DNA of 48,145 nucleotides from Comamonadaceae bacterium (GCA_009996515.1 JAACZV010000027.1:1-48145); one strand, 5' to 3'. Numbered from the stretch's first letter, positions 33,834 through 43,816 are shown. The notes: generated by a model not told the origin, from the letters alone. Made by a program: numbers and translations.

Positions 33834-34937
33834 TCAACCCGAAGCCGTTGGCCCGCGGGTGATCTGGTCGGCGACGAACTCGGCGATGGCCAGCGAGGCC
33901 GTCAGCCCGGGAGATTCGATGCCGAACAGGTTGACCAGGCCGGCCGTGACCTCGATGCTGAAGTCCGCCGCCGCCATTCCCGGCCCGCCGAGCTTGGGCC
34001 GCACGCCGGCATAGGCCGGCGCGAGCGCGCCCGCGGGCAGCTCGGGCCAGTAACGCCGCACCTCGGCCTCGAAGGCCGGGGCCAGCGCCGGGTCGACGGC
34101 GTAGTCCAGCCCGCAGGGGTCGCTGTCCGGCAGCCATTGCACATCGGGGCCGAAGCGGGCCTGGCCGCCCAGGTCCAGCGTCAGGTGCACGCCCAGGCCG
34201 CCGTCCACCGGCAGCGGGTAGATCAGCCGCGCGAACGGCGCGCGGCCGGCCAGGGCGAAGTAGTGGCCGCGCGCGAAGCGCAGCGGCGGCGCCGCGAGGC
34301 CCAGCGACTCGGCCACGCAGCCGGCGAACAGGCCCGCACTGTTGACGACGCAGCGCGCCTGCAGCTCGAAGCCTTCGCCCGCACGCAGCCGCCAGCCCGT
34401 GGCCGTGCGCGCGCCGCCGGTGACGGGGCTGGCCAGGGCCAGCAGGGCGCCGGCCTGCTCGGCATCGGCCAGCAGGGCCAGCATCAGGCCATGGCTGTCG
34501 ACGATGCCGCTGGACGGCGACCACAGCGCGCCCTCGGCGCGCAGCGCCGGCTCCAGCGCCTGCACGGCCGCGCGGTCCAGCAGCGCCAGGTCGTCGACGC
34601 CGTTCGCGGCGCCCTGGGCGGCCAGCGCCTGCAGCCGCGGCATGTCGGCCGCGCGCGCCGCGACGACCAGCTTGCCGCAACGCCGGTGCGCGATGCCGCG
34701 CGCCGTGCAGTAGTCGTAGAGCAGCGCCTTGCCGCGCACGCACAGCCGCGCCTTCAGGCTGCCCGCCGGGTAATACAGCCCGGCATGGATGACCTCGCTG
34801 TTGCGCGAGGAGATGCCCGTGCCGATGGAGCCGGCCGCCTCGATGATGACGACCTCGCGCCCGCGCCGCGCCAGCTCGCGCGCCAGCGCGAGGCCCACGA
34901 CGCCGGCGCCGATGACGACGATGTCCACCTGGTCCAT
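33834..34937 (-). CDS. FAD-dependent oxidoreductase, L-2-hydroxyglutarate oxidase-like
   Basis: Flavoprotein of 367 residues in the D-amino-acid-oxidase superfamily. The N-terminal FAD-binding fold is [21 protein letters not shown] with Glu32 after it. [24 protein letters not shown] (about 42-65) is the hallmark of the L-2-hydroxyglutarate dehydrogenase/LhgO branch, and the C-terminal [20 protein letters not shown] closes the FAD site. It would oxidise L-2-hydroxyglutarate or a similar 2-hydroxy acid to the keto acid. It converges on the fusion gene and is separated by 126 bp from the aminopeptidase gene upstream. Confidence 0.8.
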   Translation of the reverse strand: MDQVDIVVIGAGVVGLALARELARRGREVVIIEAAGSIGTGISSRNSEVIHAGLYYPAGSLKARLCVRGKALLYDYCTARGIAHRRCGKLVVAARAADMPRLQALAAQGAANGVDDLALLDRAAVQALEPALRAEGALWSPSSGIVDSHGLMLALLADAEQAGALLALASPVTGGARTATGWRLRAGEGFELQARCVVNSAGLFAGCVAESLGLAAPPLRFARGHYFALAGRAPFARLIYPLPVDGGLGVHLTLDLGGQARFGPDVQWLPDSDPCGLDYAVDPALAPAFEAEVRRYWPELPAGALAPAYAGVRPKLGGPGMAAADFSIEVTAGLVNLFGIESPGLTASLAIAEFVADQITRGPTASG

Positions 34938-35013
34938 GGCCGCAGTGTGCCCGGGCTGGACTGCGCGCGGTGCCGCTGTTTGGCGGCCTGCTGCCGATGC
35001 TGCTGGCCCGTGC

Positions 35014-35052
35014 GGCGCTGGTGTGGCGCTGGTGTGGCGCTGGTGTGGCGCT
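35014..35052. repeat. 11-bp tandem repeat, 3.5 copies
   Basis: The unit GGCGCTGGTGT is repeated perfectly three and a half times in the gap between the flavoprotein and aminopeptidase genes. Copy number is likely variable by slippage. It lies in the 5' region of the flavoprotein gene, 77 bp before its start. Confidence 0.85.
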
Positions 35053-35063
35053 ACCCGGCCGCG

Positions 35064-36881
35064 TCAGGCCGGCAGCGGCTGGGTGCGCTCGATCAGCCAG
35101 GCCAGCGCCGCACCGTCGACCCGCGGTGCCAGGCGCTCGCGCACGGTGGCGTGGTAGTCGTTCAGCCAGGCGATCTCGTCGGCGCGCAGCAGACTCAGGT
35201 CCATGCAGCGTGTGTCTATGGGGCACAGCGTCAGCGTCTCGAACGCCAGCATCTCGCCGAAAGCGTTGTTCTCCGGCGTGTCGAGGGCGACGTTGAGCAC
35301 CAGGTTCTCGATGCGCACGCCCCACAGCCCCGGCCGGTACAGGCCCGGTTCGATGGAGGTGACCATGCCGAGCTCCATGGCCATGGCCGGCTCGGCGATG
35401 GCCTTGGAGATGCTCTGCGGGCCCTCGTGCACGTTCATGAAATAGCCCACGCCGTGGCCCGTGCCGTGGCCATAGTCCAGGCCGTGCTCCCACAGCGGCG
35501 CCCGGGCGATGGCGTCCAGCATGGGGCTGAGCGTGCCGCGCGGGAAGCGGGTGCGCGACAGCGCGATGGTGCCCTTGAGCACCAGCGTGTAGTCGCGCTT
35601 TTGCGCGTCGCTGACGCGGCCTATGGGCCAGACGCGGGTGATGTCCGTCGTGCCGCCCAGGTACTGGCCGCCGGAGTCGATCAGCAGCAGGCCGTCGCCC
35701 TCGATCCAGGCGAAGGACTCCGGCGTGGCGCGGTAATGGGGCAGGGCGCCGTTGGCCATCCAGCCGGCGATGGTGCTGAAGGACAGGCCCACGAAGCCCG
35801 GGCGGCGCTGGCGCGCGGCCGTGAGCCGGGTGTCGACGTCCAGCTCGCTCCAGCGCTCGCCGCGGGCCAGCGAGGCCTCGAACTCGGCATAGAACTCGCA
35901 CATGGCGGCGCCGTCCTCGGCCATGGTCTCGCGGATGAAGGCGGCCTCGGCAGCGGTCTTGCGGCTCTTCAGCAGCGTGCTGGGGTTGATCTGCTCGACG
36001 ACGGCCACGGTGGCCGGCACGGCCTCGCGCAGGCCCAGCGTCACGCGGCGCGGGTCGATCAGCAGCCGCGCAGTGGCGGGCAGGGCGGCCAGGGCCTGGG
36101 CGGCCTGCGCATAGGGCGCGAGCTGGATGCCGTCGGCCGCGAGCCGGGCGGCGACGTCGGCCGGCAGCTTGGCGTCGCCGACGAACAGGCGGCCGCCGCT
36201 CGTGTCCAGCAGCAGGTGGGCGATGAAGACGGGGTTGCACTCCACGTCCGAGCCGCGCAGGTTCAGCAGCCAGGCCACGTCGTCCACGGTGGAGATGAGG
36301 TGGTGGCTGGCCTGCACGGTCGCCATCGCGGCGCGCACGCGGGCCAGCTTGTCGGCGCGCGCCACGGTGGCCTGCGGCGGCAGGTGCTCGTAGACGGGCT
36401 CGGCGGGCAGGCCGGGGCGGTCGTCCCAGGCGTCCTGCACCAGGTCGAGGTCGGTGCGCAGCGTGATGCCGGCGCGCTGCATGGCCGTGCGCAGCGCATT
36501 GGCCAGCGACAGGCCCAGCACCTGGCCGTCCACGGCCAGCACCTGGCCGGGCTGCAAGGTCTTGGCGATCCAGTCGATGTAGATCGTCGATGCGCCGGTG
36601 GCCATCTTCTCCAGCTGGATGCCGCTGCCGGCGAGCTGGGCCTCGGCCTGGGCCCAGTAGCGGCTGTCGGCGAACAGCGCGGCGCGCTCGCGCGTGACGA
36701 CCAGGCTGCCCATGGAGCCGGTGAAGCCCGACAGGTATTGCCGGCCCTGCCAGCGCTCCGGCAGGTATTCGGACAGATGCGGGTCGCTGGAGGGCACCAG
36801 CACGGCGTGCGCACCGTGGGCGGCGAGGGCATCGCGGATGCGCTCGATGCGCAGGCGGGTTTCGGAGGTGCGGGTGTCCAT
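35064..36881 (-). CDS. Aminopeptidase P family metallopeptidase (M24B)
   Basis: Long-form Xaa-Pro aminopeptidase of 605 residues, removing N-terminal residues next to proline. It has two creatinase-like N-terminal domains (about 1-300) and a pita-bread catalytic domain. The dimetal ligands are seen as Asp residues in LLIDSGGQYLGGTTDITR, His in HGTGHGVGYFMNVHEG, Glu in SIEPGLYRP and Glu in VRIENLV. The three-domain form of about 600 residues resembles XPNPEP1. There is no signal peptide, so it is cytoplasmic. It is upstream of the flavoprotein but probably separately transcribed. Confidence 0.9.
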   Translation of the reverse strand: MDTRTSETRLRIERIRDALAAHGAHAVLVPSSDPHLSEYLPERWQGRQYLSGFTGSMGSLVVTRERAALFADSRYWAQAEAQLAGSGIQLEKMATGASTIYIDWIAKTLQPGQVLAVDGQVLGLSLANALRTAMQRAGITLRTDLDLVQDAWDDRPGLPAEPVYEHLPPQATVARADKLARVRAAMATVQASHHLISTVDDVAWLLNLRGSDVECNPVFIAHLLLDTSGGRLFVGDAKLPADVAARLAADGIQLAPYAQAAQALAALPATARLLIDPRRVTLGLREAVPATVAVVEQINPSTLLKSRKTAAEAAFIRETMAEDGAAMCEFYAEFEASLARGERWSELDVDTRLTAARQRRPGFVGLSFSTIAGWMANGALPHYRATPESFAWIEGDGLLLIDSGGQYLGGTTDITRVWPIGRVSDAQKRDYTLVLKGTIALSRTRFPRGTLSPMLDAIARAPLWEHGLDYGHGTGHGVGYFMNVHEGPQSISKAIAEPAMAMELGMVTSIEPGLYRPGLWGVRIENLVLNVALDTPENNAFGEMLAFETLTLCPIDTRCMDLSLLRADEIAWLNDYHATVRERLAPRVDGAALAWLIERTQPLPA

Positions 36882-37109
36882 GGTGGCGGACCTTGGTCGG
36901 GAGCAACGGTGGCGGGATTCTAGGTTTCGCGTCGGCGGCGGCTCCGTTCGTCACGTTGGTGGCCTTGGGAGGGGCGCTCTGGCCGCGGGCGCCGCGGAAG
37001 AAGCGCCATGGCTTGGCGTCGCCGCGCAGCGCGGCAGCCGGCCGGCTATCGGTCAGCAGGTCGATGGGGCACTAGAAGTCGACACCCGGTGGCGCGCAAG
37101 GCGCTCCGC

Positions 37110-38303
37110 TCAGTGCGACGCCAGCAAAGCACAAGCGTATTGGCGCTCCAGCATCCTGGCGGCCGCTGCGGCATCGGGCATTGCGGCCATCGCGTGAGCT
37201 AGCGGCATGGCCCCTGCGCCCTCCTCACCGGCCGCCAACAGCTTCGACAGCTCCGTGCCCACCCGCTCCATGGACTGCCCCTCCAGATCGACCGCGCTCC
37301 CAGCGTTTGCCTGCTGGATGGCGCGTGCGTTGCGAAAGTGATCAGCAGCCTGTGGCAGTGCCAGATGTGGCAGCCCGTGGGCTGCCGCCCCGAGCATGGC
37401 ACCCGCGCCGCCGTGCGAGATCACCGCATCGCAGTACGGCAGCAAGGCAGCCTGATCGAGAAAGCGATGGACGTGCACATGCGCGCCGAGCTGCGAAAAG
37501 CTCGCGACGTCGCCATCCAGGCCCACCGTGACGACAACGGTTGCGCCGAGCCGAGCCGCTGCCTGTGCGGCGACGAGAAGTGCCGGCCTGCGGTTGAACA
37601 CCGTGCCGAACGTGACGTAGATGCGGGGGCGCTGCAAGGCCGTTGGCTGCAGCGCGTCCTGCAAGTCGGCCGGCAGCGCGTGCGGCTGCGCGGGAGCCGG
37701 GCCGTAGGCGTTGAAGCGGAAGGTGCGGCGGGCCTCAGGCCCGATCGACGGCTGGAGGCTGAGCGGCGCGATGTCCAGCTCCAGGTGGCGATACAGCCCG
37801 CCATCTGCGGGCGCGTTGAGCCCACGCGCCCGCCAGCATGGCCCGAAGAAGTTCATTGCGTCTTCGACATAGGCGCGCGGCAGGTGCAGGCCGTAGCCGT
37901 GGGTAACGTGGGGTAGTCCCAACTGTTGGCAGATCAGCGGCACGGCCAGCGCCGCGGGCTCGCTCACCACGAGGTCGGGGCGCCACGCATGGGCGGCTCG
38001 CTCGATGCCCTCCAACATCGGCGGTCCGAGCACCGCGCCGAATAGCCTTGGAAAGGCGTACGCCGACAAGGGTTCCCCGGACAGCCGCGCGACGTCGGGA
38101 TGATTCGTCCGCAGCTCGTGCCGGCTCGCCTCGAAGGTGGGGCCCACTGGGAACAGATCGAACGCTTCTCCTTTCAGCGCCGGGCATGCGTCGGGCGCCG
38201 TCACCCAGGCCACGGGATGGCCACGGTGGCGAAGCGCGCGGGCCAGCGGCCGCAGCGGCAGCAGGTGGCCGAGCCCGCCTGTGGTGCAGAACAGCACACG
38301 CAT
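37110..38303 (-). CDS. GT1-type (UGT/macrolide) glycosyltransferase
   Basis: GT-B fold glycosyltransferase of 397 residues. It starts MRVLFCTTGGLGHLLPLRPLARAL, the standard N-terminal loop, and has RIYVTFGTVFNRR in the middle. The sugar-nucleotide end has HRFLDQAALLPYCDAVISHGGAGAMLGAAAHGLPHLALPQAADH. It resembles natural-product and rhamnolipid/macrolide glycosyltransferases; the acceptor is unknown. A TTG at 38324 would extend it by 7 residues and overlap the TctC stop. ATG 38303 is preferred on homology grounds, although neither has a clear Shine-Dalgarno. It is last in the operon with the TctC gene. Confidence 0.8.
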   Translation of the reverse strand: MRVLFCTTGGLGHLLPLRPLARALRHRGHPVAWVTAPDACPALKGEAFDLFPVGPTFEASRHELRTNHPDVARLSGEPLSAYAFPRLFGAVLGPPMLEGIERAAHAWRPDLVVSEPAALAVPLICQQLGLPHVTHGYGLHLPRAYVEDAMNFFGPCWRARGLNAPADGGLYRHLELDIAPLSLQPSIGPEARRTFRFNAYGPAPAQPHALPADLQDALQPTALQRPRIYVTFGTVFNRRPALLVAAQAAARLGATVVVTVGLDGDVASFSQLGAHVHVHRFLDQAALLPYCDAVISHGGAGAMLGAAAHGLPHLALPQAADHFRNARAIQQANAGSAVDLEGQSMERVGTELSKLLAAGEEGAGAMPLAHAMAAMPDAAAAARMLERQYACALLASH

Positions 38304-38320
38304 CTTGCGTACCGCGTCCT

Positions 38321-39295
38321 TCAATCGGCCGTCAGCTTGTACGCGTCCACCAGCGCCGACCAGACCGCCAGCTCACGCGTGATGGTGGCGGTCAGCTCCT
38401 TGGGCGTCGCGCCTTCGGGAGCCAGCATCCGGCGCTCGAACTCGCTGCGCAGCTCCGGCCTTGCCACCGCGGCGGCGATGTCGGCGGCCAACCGGGCGCG
38501 GACGGCCTCGGGCACCTTGGCCACCGTGTAGACCCCCTGCCACGTGGGCACGCTGACCGCGCCCATGCCGACCTCGGCCATGGTGGGCACATCGGGCAGT
38601 GCAGCACTTCGTTCAGGATCCAACACGGCCAATACGCGCAGCGCACCCGACTTCGCCTGTGCCTGCAGCATGGACAGCGGCCCGAACATCACCTGCACCC
38701 GCCCCGTGAGCAGGTCCGGCAACGCCTGGGTGCCACCCCGGTAGGGCACGCGAGTGAGCTGGACACCCGCGGCCTGCATGAACTGCGCAGCGGCCAGCAC
38801 CTCGCTCGGGGTGCTGGTGGCCACGTTGAAGATGTGAGGCTGTTGATGCGCCTGCTTCACAAACTCCGCCAGCGTCGAAGCGGGCACGCCGGGGTAGATG
38901 GCAAGGGCGAATGGCACGCGGCCGACTTTGCCGAGCGGCGCGAAGTCACGGGACCAGTCGAGCCCTGAAGCCTTGACGAGAAGAGGCGTGGCGATCATCG
39001 AACCCGGCGCGTAGAGCAAGGTGTGGCCGTCGGCCGGGGCCGCCATCGCCTCGCGCGCGGCGAGCAACCCGTTGGCCCCGGGCTTGTTCTCCACGGTCAC
39101 CGCCTGCCCCAGCGACGCGCTCAACTGCTGCGCCACCTGGCGTGCGATGAAGTCGCTGGGCCCGCCGGCCGGCACCGGCACCAGCATGCGCAGGGGTTTG
39201 GTCGGAAAGGCCGCAGCAGCGGCAGCCTGTGCGGACGAAGTGACGGGTGCGGCCAGGGCGGCCAGGGCCGCGACGCATGACATCAGGTGACGCAT
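38321..39295 (-). CDS. Bug/TctC-type periplasmic substrate-binding protein
   Basis: Tripartite tricarboxylate transporter receptor of 324 residues with a signal peptide (about 1-25). The family motifs are PTKPLRMLVPVPAGGPSDFIARQVA (about 31-55), VENKPGANGLLAAREAMAAPADGHTLLY, and VPYRGGTQALPDLLTGRVQVMF (about 184-205). It binds a small carboxylate or similar ligand in the periplasm. No TctA/TctB permease genes are present, as is usual for the many orphan Bug proteins of Burkholderiales. AGGAGG precedes the ATG, and a 15-bp gap follows the membrane-protein gene. Confidence 0.9.
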   Translation of the reverse strand: MRHLMSCVAALAALAAPVTSSAQAAAAAAFPTKPLRMLVPVPAGGPSDFIARQVAQQLSASLGQAVTVENKPGANGLLAAREAMAAPADGHTLLYAPGSMIATPLLVKASGLDWSRDFAPLGKVGRVPFALAIYPGVPASTLAEFVKQAHQQPHIFNVATSTPSEVLAAAQFMQAAGVQLTRVPYRGGTQALPDLLTGRVQVMFGPLSMLQAQAKSGALRVLAVLDPERSAALPDVPTMAEVGMGAVSVPTWQGVYTVAKVPEAVRARLAADIAAAVARPELRSEFERRMLAPEGATPKELTATITRELAVWSALVDAYKLTAD

Positions 39296-39310
39296 GGAAT
39301 CCTCCTGGAA

Positions 39311-39652
39311 TCAAAAAAACGTTGGGAAGCTTGGGTTCGGCTGCAACCAGCGCAGCCAGGCGATGGAGGCCACGATGGCGCCGCACATGCAGGCATTGAA
39401 GGCGTTGACGGCGACGGCGCGGTTGATGCGCCGCCCGTTCTGTTCGTACAGCCACAGCGCCATCGTCAGGTTGGCGCCCAGAAAGGTCAGCCAGGTAAAC
39501 AGCGAGTGCTGCTCGGCCTGACCGCTGGTCTGGATGGCAGCGAGCGTGGGGAGATAGGCCACGATGCGCAGCCCGTTGAAGAGGGAAAAAGCCCCCCCGA
39601 GCAGGGGGAGGCGGGGCGCGGTGAGCTGGGCGGTGTGCGTGGCCGTCTTCAT
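39311..39652 (-). CDS. Small integral membrane protein
   Basis: A protein of 113 residues with about three hydrophobic segments (roughly 16-36, 50-68 and 82-102), typical of a small polytopic inner-membrane protein. No family is recognised with confidence. ATG 39652 (MKTATHTAQ) has GGAG 8 nt upstream; the longer in-frame reading from 39766 would run across the LysR promoter and is rejected. It is the first gene of the operon ending with the glycosyltransferase, divergent from the LysR gene. Confidence 0.7.
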   Translation of the reverse strand: MKTATHTAQLTAPRLPLLGGAFSLFNGLRIVAYLPTLAAIQTSGQAEQHSLFTWLTFLGANLTMALWLYEQNGRRINRAVAVNAFNACMCGAIVASIAWLRWLQPNPSFPTFF

Positions 39653-39732
39653 GGTGTGCTCCACGGTGTCGATGGAATTCACTTTAGGAGTCGGTGCCGC
39701 TGCACGAAAGGTTGCGGCATGCACAATGGGCT

Positions 39733-39747
39733 TTAACCGCGGGTTAA
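39733..39747. promoter_or_regulatory. LysR-type operator palindrome
   Basis: TTAACC-GCG-GGTTAA is a perfect 6-bp inverted repeat with a 3-bp centre, 25 bp before the LysR start and 80 bp before the divergent membrane-protein start. This fits a LysR recognition site for autoregulation and activation of the divergent operon. Confidence 0.6.
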
Positions 39748-39771
39748 GGTCTCGCCCAGGAAGCATCGGTC

Positions 39772-40770
39772 ATGGACAAGCTTCGCGCCCTGCACTATTT
39801 CGTGGCTGCGGCTGAGGAAGGCAGCTTCTCGGCGGCGGCACGGCGCTTTGACGTCAGCGTGCCGGCCGTGACCAAGCTGGTTTCCTCGCTGGAGCGCAAC
39901 CTGGGTGTCAAGCTGCTTGATCGGAGCACGCAAGGCCTTGCGCTGACAGCCCGCGGGACGCAGTACCTGGAAAGCTGCTCACCGCTGCTGGCCCAACTGG
40001 CCGATGCCGATCGCGCGCTGACCGTGGCGGGCGCCCGGCGCGCACGCACGCTGGTCGTGGGCGCGCCGCCGCTGCTTTCACGCACGCTGCTGGTGCCCGC
40101 CCTGAGCGAATGGCGGCGGCGCCATCCCTATGTGCATATCGACTTGCGCACGGTGGACTTCCTCACCGTCAAGGACGCGGCGACGCGTGGCGTCGACGTG
40201 CTGATCGCCCTGGGCTGGCCTGGCAGCGTTGACCTCGTCCAGAAGCCGCTGGCCCAGAGCCGTCTGATCATTTGCGCCAGCCCCGACTACTGGCGCCAGC
40301 ACGGCATGCCCGACCGCCCCGCCGAACTGGCGAACCATGTCTGCCCGCTGGTGCGCACTCCCGAGGGCACGGTGCTCGACCTGTGGCGCCACACGCGTGG
40401 CGGTGTGGTCGAAGAAGTTGCCGTCGGCGGCTGGCTCACCTGCACAAGCCGTGATGACGTGCTGCAGGCCGTGCTGCTCGGGCAGGGCGTGGGGCGCTTC
40501 GCCGACCTGTCCGTCTGGCCCTTCACTCGCGACGGCCTGCTGCAACCGGCGCTGGTCGACTGGGAAAGCAGCGACTCACCACCGTTCAGCGCGCTGATCC
40601 GGCCTGAGTCGAAGCGGGACGCGGTGGTCCAGGACTTCGTGAATTTCCTGTCAGGCCTTCTGCGCTCCATCGAGGCGATGTGCAGCGAAGCATTCGGCCC
40701 AAGGCCATCCGTCGTGCGTCCCAGCTGGTACGCCAGCCGTCCTGGGCGGGCATCAAAAGCCCGCGAGTAA
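39772..40770 (+). CDS. LysR-family regulator
   Basis: LysR regulator of 332 residues. The helix-turn-helix is FVAAAEEGSFSAAARRFDVSVPAVTKLVSSLERNLG (about 10-45), and the effector domain covers about 90-300. The C-terminal 35 residues, rich in Pro, Ser and Arg, extend beyond the usual family length. AGGA lies about 10 nt upstream of ATG 39772. It is divergent from the membrane protein-TctC-glycosyltransferase operon and most likely controls it through the palindrome at 39733-39747. Confidence 0.9.
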   Translation: MDKLRALHYFVAAAEEGSFSAAARRFDVSVPAVTKLVSSLERNLGVKLLDRSTQGLALTARGTQYLESCSPLLAQLADADRALTVAGARRARTLVVGAPPLLSRTLLVPALSEWRRRHPYVHIDLRTVDFLTVKDAATRGVDVLIALGWPGSVDLVQKPLAQSRLIICASPDYWRQHGMPDRPAELANHVCPLVRTPEGTVLDLWRHTRGGVVEEVAVGGWLTCTSRDDVLQAVLLGQGVGRFADLSVWPFTRDGLLQPALVDWESSDSPPFSALIRPESKRDAVVQDFVNFLSGLLRSIEAMCSEAFGPRPSVVRPSWYASRPGRASKARE

Positions 40771-40886
40771 GCGCCTGGCACCAGGTCGTGGGCCGTCAGA
40801 GCCTGCTGGTGGCCGAGAGCTTCCGCATCGACCTGCTGCCGCCCAGCTCCAATCCATGCCCCAGTGCAGCGCGCGCCGCTCCCGCC

Positions 40887-41717
40887 TCAAAGCTCCGTGC
40901 GCAGCGCCCACAGCTCCGGGAACAGCACCACGTCCAGCATTTTGCGCAGATAGCTGACGCCGCCGGTGCCGCCGGTGCCGCGCTTGAAGCCGATGACGCG
41001 CTCCACCGTCGTCACATGGCGGAAGCGCCAGAGCCGGAAGGCGTCCTCCAGGTCCACCAGTTCCTCGCCCATCTGGTAGAGGTCCCAGTGGGCCTGCGGG
41101 TCGCGGTAGACCGTCAGCCAGGCGGCTTTGACGCCCTCGTCGGCGGTATGGGGCTGGGTCCAGTCGCGGTCCAGGTTGGCGGCCGGCACGGCGATGCCGC
41201 GGCGCGCCATCAGCTTGAGCACCTCGTCGTACAGCGACGGCGCCTCGAAGGCCTCGCGCACCTGGGCCAGCAGGTCGGGACGGTGCTCGTGGGGCTTGAG
41301 CATGGCGGCGTTCTTGTTGCCCAGCATGAACTCGATGCGCCGGTACTGCGCGCTCTGGAAACCGCTGCTCTTGGCCAGGTAGGGCCGGATGGCGCTGTAC
41401 TCGGGCGGCGTCATCGTCGCCAGCACGTCCCAGGCGTGCACCAGCTGCTCCATGATGCGCGACACCCGCGCCAGCATCTTGAAGGCCTCGGGCAGCCGGT
41501 CGGCCGCCACGTTGGCGACGGCGGCATGCAGCTCGTGCAGCATCAGCTTCATCCACAGCTCCGAGGTCTGGTGCTGCACGATGAAGAGCATCTCGTTGTG
41601 GTCGGGCGAGAGCGGCTGCTGCGCGTTCAGGATGGCGTCGAGCTTCAGGTAGTCGCCATAGCTCATGTCGTGCGAGAAATCGAGCTGGGCGCCGTGGTGT
41701 TGGAGGGGCTCGCTCAT
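40887..41717 (-). CDS. kynA: Tryptophan 2,3-dioxygenase
   Basis: Heme dioxygenase of 276 residues that opens tryptophan to N-formylkynurenine, the first step of the kynurenine pathway. It has [29 protein letters not shown] with the active-site His, [13 protein letters not shown] with the substrate-binding Arg, and [22 protein letters not shown] with the axial heme His and the substrate loop. Length matches bacterial KynA. The start overlaps the kynU stop by ATGA. It is the last gene of the kynBUA operon. Confidence 0.96.
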   Translation of the reverse strand: MSEPLQHHGAQLDFSHDMSYGDYLKLDAILNAQQPLSPDHNEMLFIVQHQTSELWMKLMLHELHAAVANVAADRLPEAFKMLARVSRIMEQLVHAWDVLATMTPPEYSAIRPYLAKSSGFQSAQYRRIEFMLGNKNAAMLKPHEHRPDLLAQVREAFEAPSLYDEVLKLMARRGIAVPAANLDRDWTQPHTADEGVKAAWLTVYRDPQAHWDLYQMGEELVDLEDAFRLWRFRHVTTVERVIGFKRGTGGTGGVSYLRKMLDVVLFPELWALRTEL

Positions 41718-42970
41718 GTCACGGCGCCTCGCTGCATGAATTCGGGCCTGCGCCAGGCTTCGGTGGCCAGCACGTCGACGAGGAGGGTGATGGCGTCCAC
41801 CACGTCCACATGGCGGGTGTACAGCGGCGTGAAGCCGAAGCGCAGCAGCGCCGGCTCGCCGGCGCGGAAGTCGCCGATGACGCCGCGCGCGATCAGCGCC
41901 TGCATCACCGCATAGCCGTCGATCTCGGCCGGCAGCGAGAACGACACCTGCGAGCCGCGCAGCGCCGGCTCGCGCGGCGAGGCCACGCGGGCCTGGGGCA
42001 CGCGGGCATCCAGTTCGGCGATGAAGGCCTCGGTCAGCGCCAGGCTCTTGGCACGCAGCGCGGCCATGCCGCCCAGCGCCTGCGCGGCGTCGAACACGTC
42101 CAGCGAGGCGTCCAGCGCCGTCATCGCCAGCACCGCCGGCGTGCCGCACTGGAACTGCTGGATGCCTGCGGCGGGCTGGTAGTCGGCGATGAACGCGAAC
42201 GGCGCCGCGTGGCCCAGCCAGCCCGTCAGCGGCTGGCTGGCGCGGCCGGCGTGGCGCGGGTGCATCCACACGAAGGCCGGCGCGCCGGGGCCGCCGTTGA
42301 GGTATTTGTAGCCGCAGCCGATGGCGAAGTCGGCCTCGGCGCCATGCAGGTCCACCGGCACGGCGCCGGCGCTGTGGGCCAGGTCCCACACGGCCAGGGC
42401 GCCGGCCTCATGGGCCAGGCGCGTCAGCGCGGCCATGTCGTGCATGCGGCCGCTGCGGTAGTTCACATGGGTCAGCATCAGCACCGCGCAGCGGCCGTCC
42501 AGCAGCGCCGGGATGTCCTCGGGCGTGTCGGCCAGCACCAGCTCGCCGCCCTGCGCGCTCGCGACGCTCTGCGCGATGTAGAGGTCGGTCGGGAAGTTGC
42601 TGCGCTCGCTGACCACCACGCGGCGCCCGGGCGGCTGCAGCTGCAGCGCCGCGTGCAGCACCTTGTAGAGGTTGATGGAGGTCGAATCCGCCACCAGCAC
42701 CTCGCCGGGCTGCGCGCCAATCCACGGTGCCAGGCGGTCGCCCAGCCGGCGCGGCAGGTGGATCCAGCCGGCGTTGTTCCAGCTCGCGATCAGGCCTTGG
42801 CCCCATTCCTGCTGCACGGCACGCGCGATGCGCGCCGGCGTGGCCTTTGGCAGGGCGCCCAGGGAGTTGCCGTCCAGGTAGATGACGCCGGGCGGCAGCG
42901 TGAAATGCTCGCGCAAGGCGGCGAGCGGGTCGCGCGCATCGAGCGCGAGGGCTTGTTCTCGGGAGGTCAT
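41714..42970 (-). CDS. kynU: Kynureninase
   Basis: PLP enzyme of 418 residues that cleaves kynurenine to anthranilate and alanine. [14 protein letters not shown] opens the fold, and [37 protein letters not shown] contains the PLP Asp and Lys222. Length and motifs are those of KynU. ATG 42970 overlaps the kynB stop, and its own stop overlaps kynA, so the three enzymes are translationally coupled. Confidence 0.96.
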   Translation of the reverse strand: MTSREQALALDARDPLAALREHFTLPPGVIYLDGNSLGALPKATPARIARAVQQEWGQGLIASWNNAGWIHLPRRLGDRLAPWIGAQPGEVLVADSTSINLYKVLHAALQLQPPGRRVVVSERSNFPTDLYIAQSVASAQGGELVLADTPEDIPALLDGRCAVLMLTHVNYRSGRMHDMAALTRLAHEAGALAVWDLAHSAGAVPVDLHGAEADFAIGCGYKYLNGGPGAPAFVWMHPRHAGRASQPLTGWLGHAAPFAFIADYQPAAGIQQFQCGTPAVLAMTALDASLDVFDAAQALGGMAALRAKSLALTEAFIAELDARVPQARVASPREPALRGSQVSFSLPAEIDGYAVMQALIARGVIGDFRAGEPALLRFGFTPLYTRHVDVVDAITLLVDVLATEAWRRPEFMQRGAVT

Positions 42971-43623
42971 GGGAGTTCTCTCAGGATGGCGCGCACCGGG
43001 GAGGCGCAGGCGCCTTGCAGCTTCAGGGGCAGGGCGATCAGCTCGTAGTCGCCCTCGGGCACCTCGTCCAGCACCAGGTTCTCCAGCACGCGCAAATCGT
43101 GGCGGCGCAACTGCTGGTGGCTGTCCAGCACCTTGGAGTCGGCCGGGTCCACGCTGGGCGTGTCGATGCCGACCAGCTTGACGCCGCGCGCGGCCAGCCA
43201 TTCGAGGGCATCGGGCGCATAGGCGGTGAAGGCGGGGTTCCAGGCCGTGTCGGCCCGCTCGCAGCAGCGCACCAGCACGCGCGGCGGCAGCTGGCTTTCA
43301 GCGTGGCGCAGGTGCTCGACGGTGATCAGCGGCGCGGCGCCTATCGCGTGAATGACGCGGCAGCGGCCCAGGTAGGCGTCCAGCGGCACGTCGGCGATGG
43401 ATCGCTCGTCGTTGGCGTAGTGAAGCGGCGCGTCCGCATGGGCGCCGACATGCGGGCTCATCGTGATGGCGCTGAGGTTGACCGGGCAGCCGGGCGACAG
43501 CCGCGCCGTCCAGCGCAGGCTGTAGGGCTCGTCGCCCGGGAAGATGGGCGAGTCGGGGGCGACGGGGGGCGAGATGTCCCAGAGGCGGGGGGAGGCGTTG
43601 GAAGGCATGGCGGGCGGCACCAT
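42967..43623 (-). CDS. kynB: Kynurenine formamidase
   Basis: Metal-dependent arylformamidase of 218 residues that removes formate from N-formylkynurenine. [20 protein letters not shown] near the N-terminus and [14 protein letters not shown], with the His-x3-His-x-Asp zinc ligands, identify the cyclase-like KynB family. ATG 43623 has a weak CCAGG upstream; ATG 43608 (MPSNAS) gives a more typical length of 213. It is the first gene of kynBUA. Confidence 0.94.
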   Translation of the reverse strand: MVPPAMPSNASPRLWDISPPVAPDSPIFPGDEPYSLRWTARLSPGCPVNLSAITMSPHVGAHADAPLHYANDERSIADVPLDAYLGRCRVIHAIGAAPLITVEHLRHAESQLPPRVLVRCCERADTAWNPAFTAYAPDALEWLAARGVKLVGIDTPSVDPADSKVLDSHQQLRRHDLRVLENLVLDEVPEGDYELIALPLKLQGACASPVRAILRELP

Positions 43624-43788
43624 AGCTTTGCCTGGATGCTCGTGGTGTCGGTTAATTCCAACTGGCTGTCAATGCGCGCCATGGCGGGCGCCATGGCTGC
43701 CCGCGGTTGAAGGGGGTGGCCTGTGGTTCGTGAACGAACGCACGGCGCCCGGCATGGGCCATCCCCTGCACGAGGGGGGCGGCAGGGC

Positions 43789-43816
43789 AAGACATGACCC
43801 TCGCACCCCCTAGAGT
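43789..43816 (+). promoter_or_regulatory. Sigma70-like promoter of PEP-CTERM gene
   Basis: AAGACA (43789-43794) and TAGAGT (43811-43816) are separated by 16 bp, giving a start near 43823. The gene starts at 43902. No FNR-like box lies at the -41 position, unlike the stress-island promoters. Confidence 0.45.

Noticed and set aside
34137-36923. Long plus-strand frame of 928 codons
   Set aside because: It is antisense to the flavoprotein and aminopeptidase P genes; Gln/Gly/Arg-rich shadow without recognisable motifs.
36882-37109. Small plus-strand open frame between aminopeptidase P and glycosyltransferase
   Set aside because: Basic, low-complexity peptide with no Shine-Dalgarno and no recognisable domain. 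The gap is treated as non-coding.
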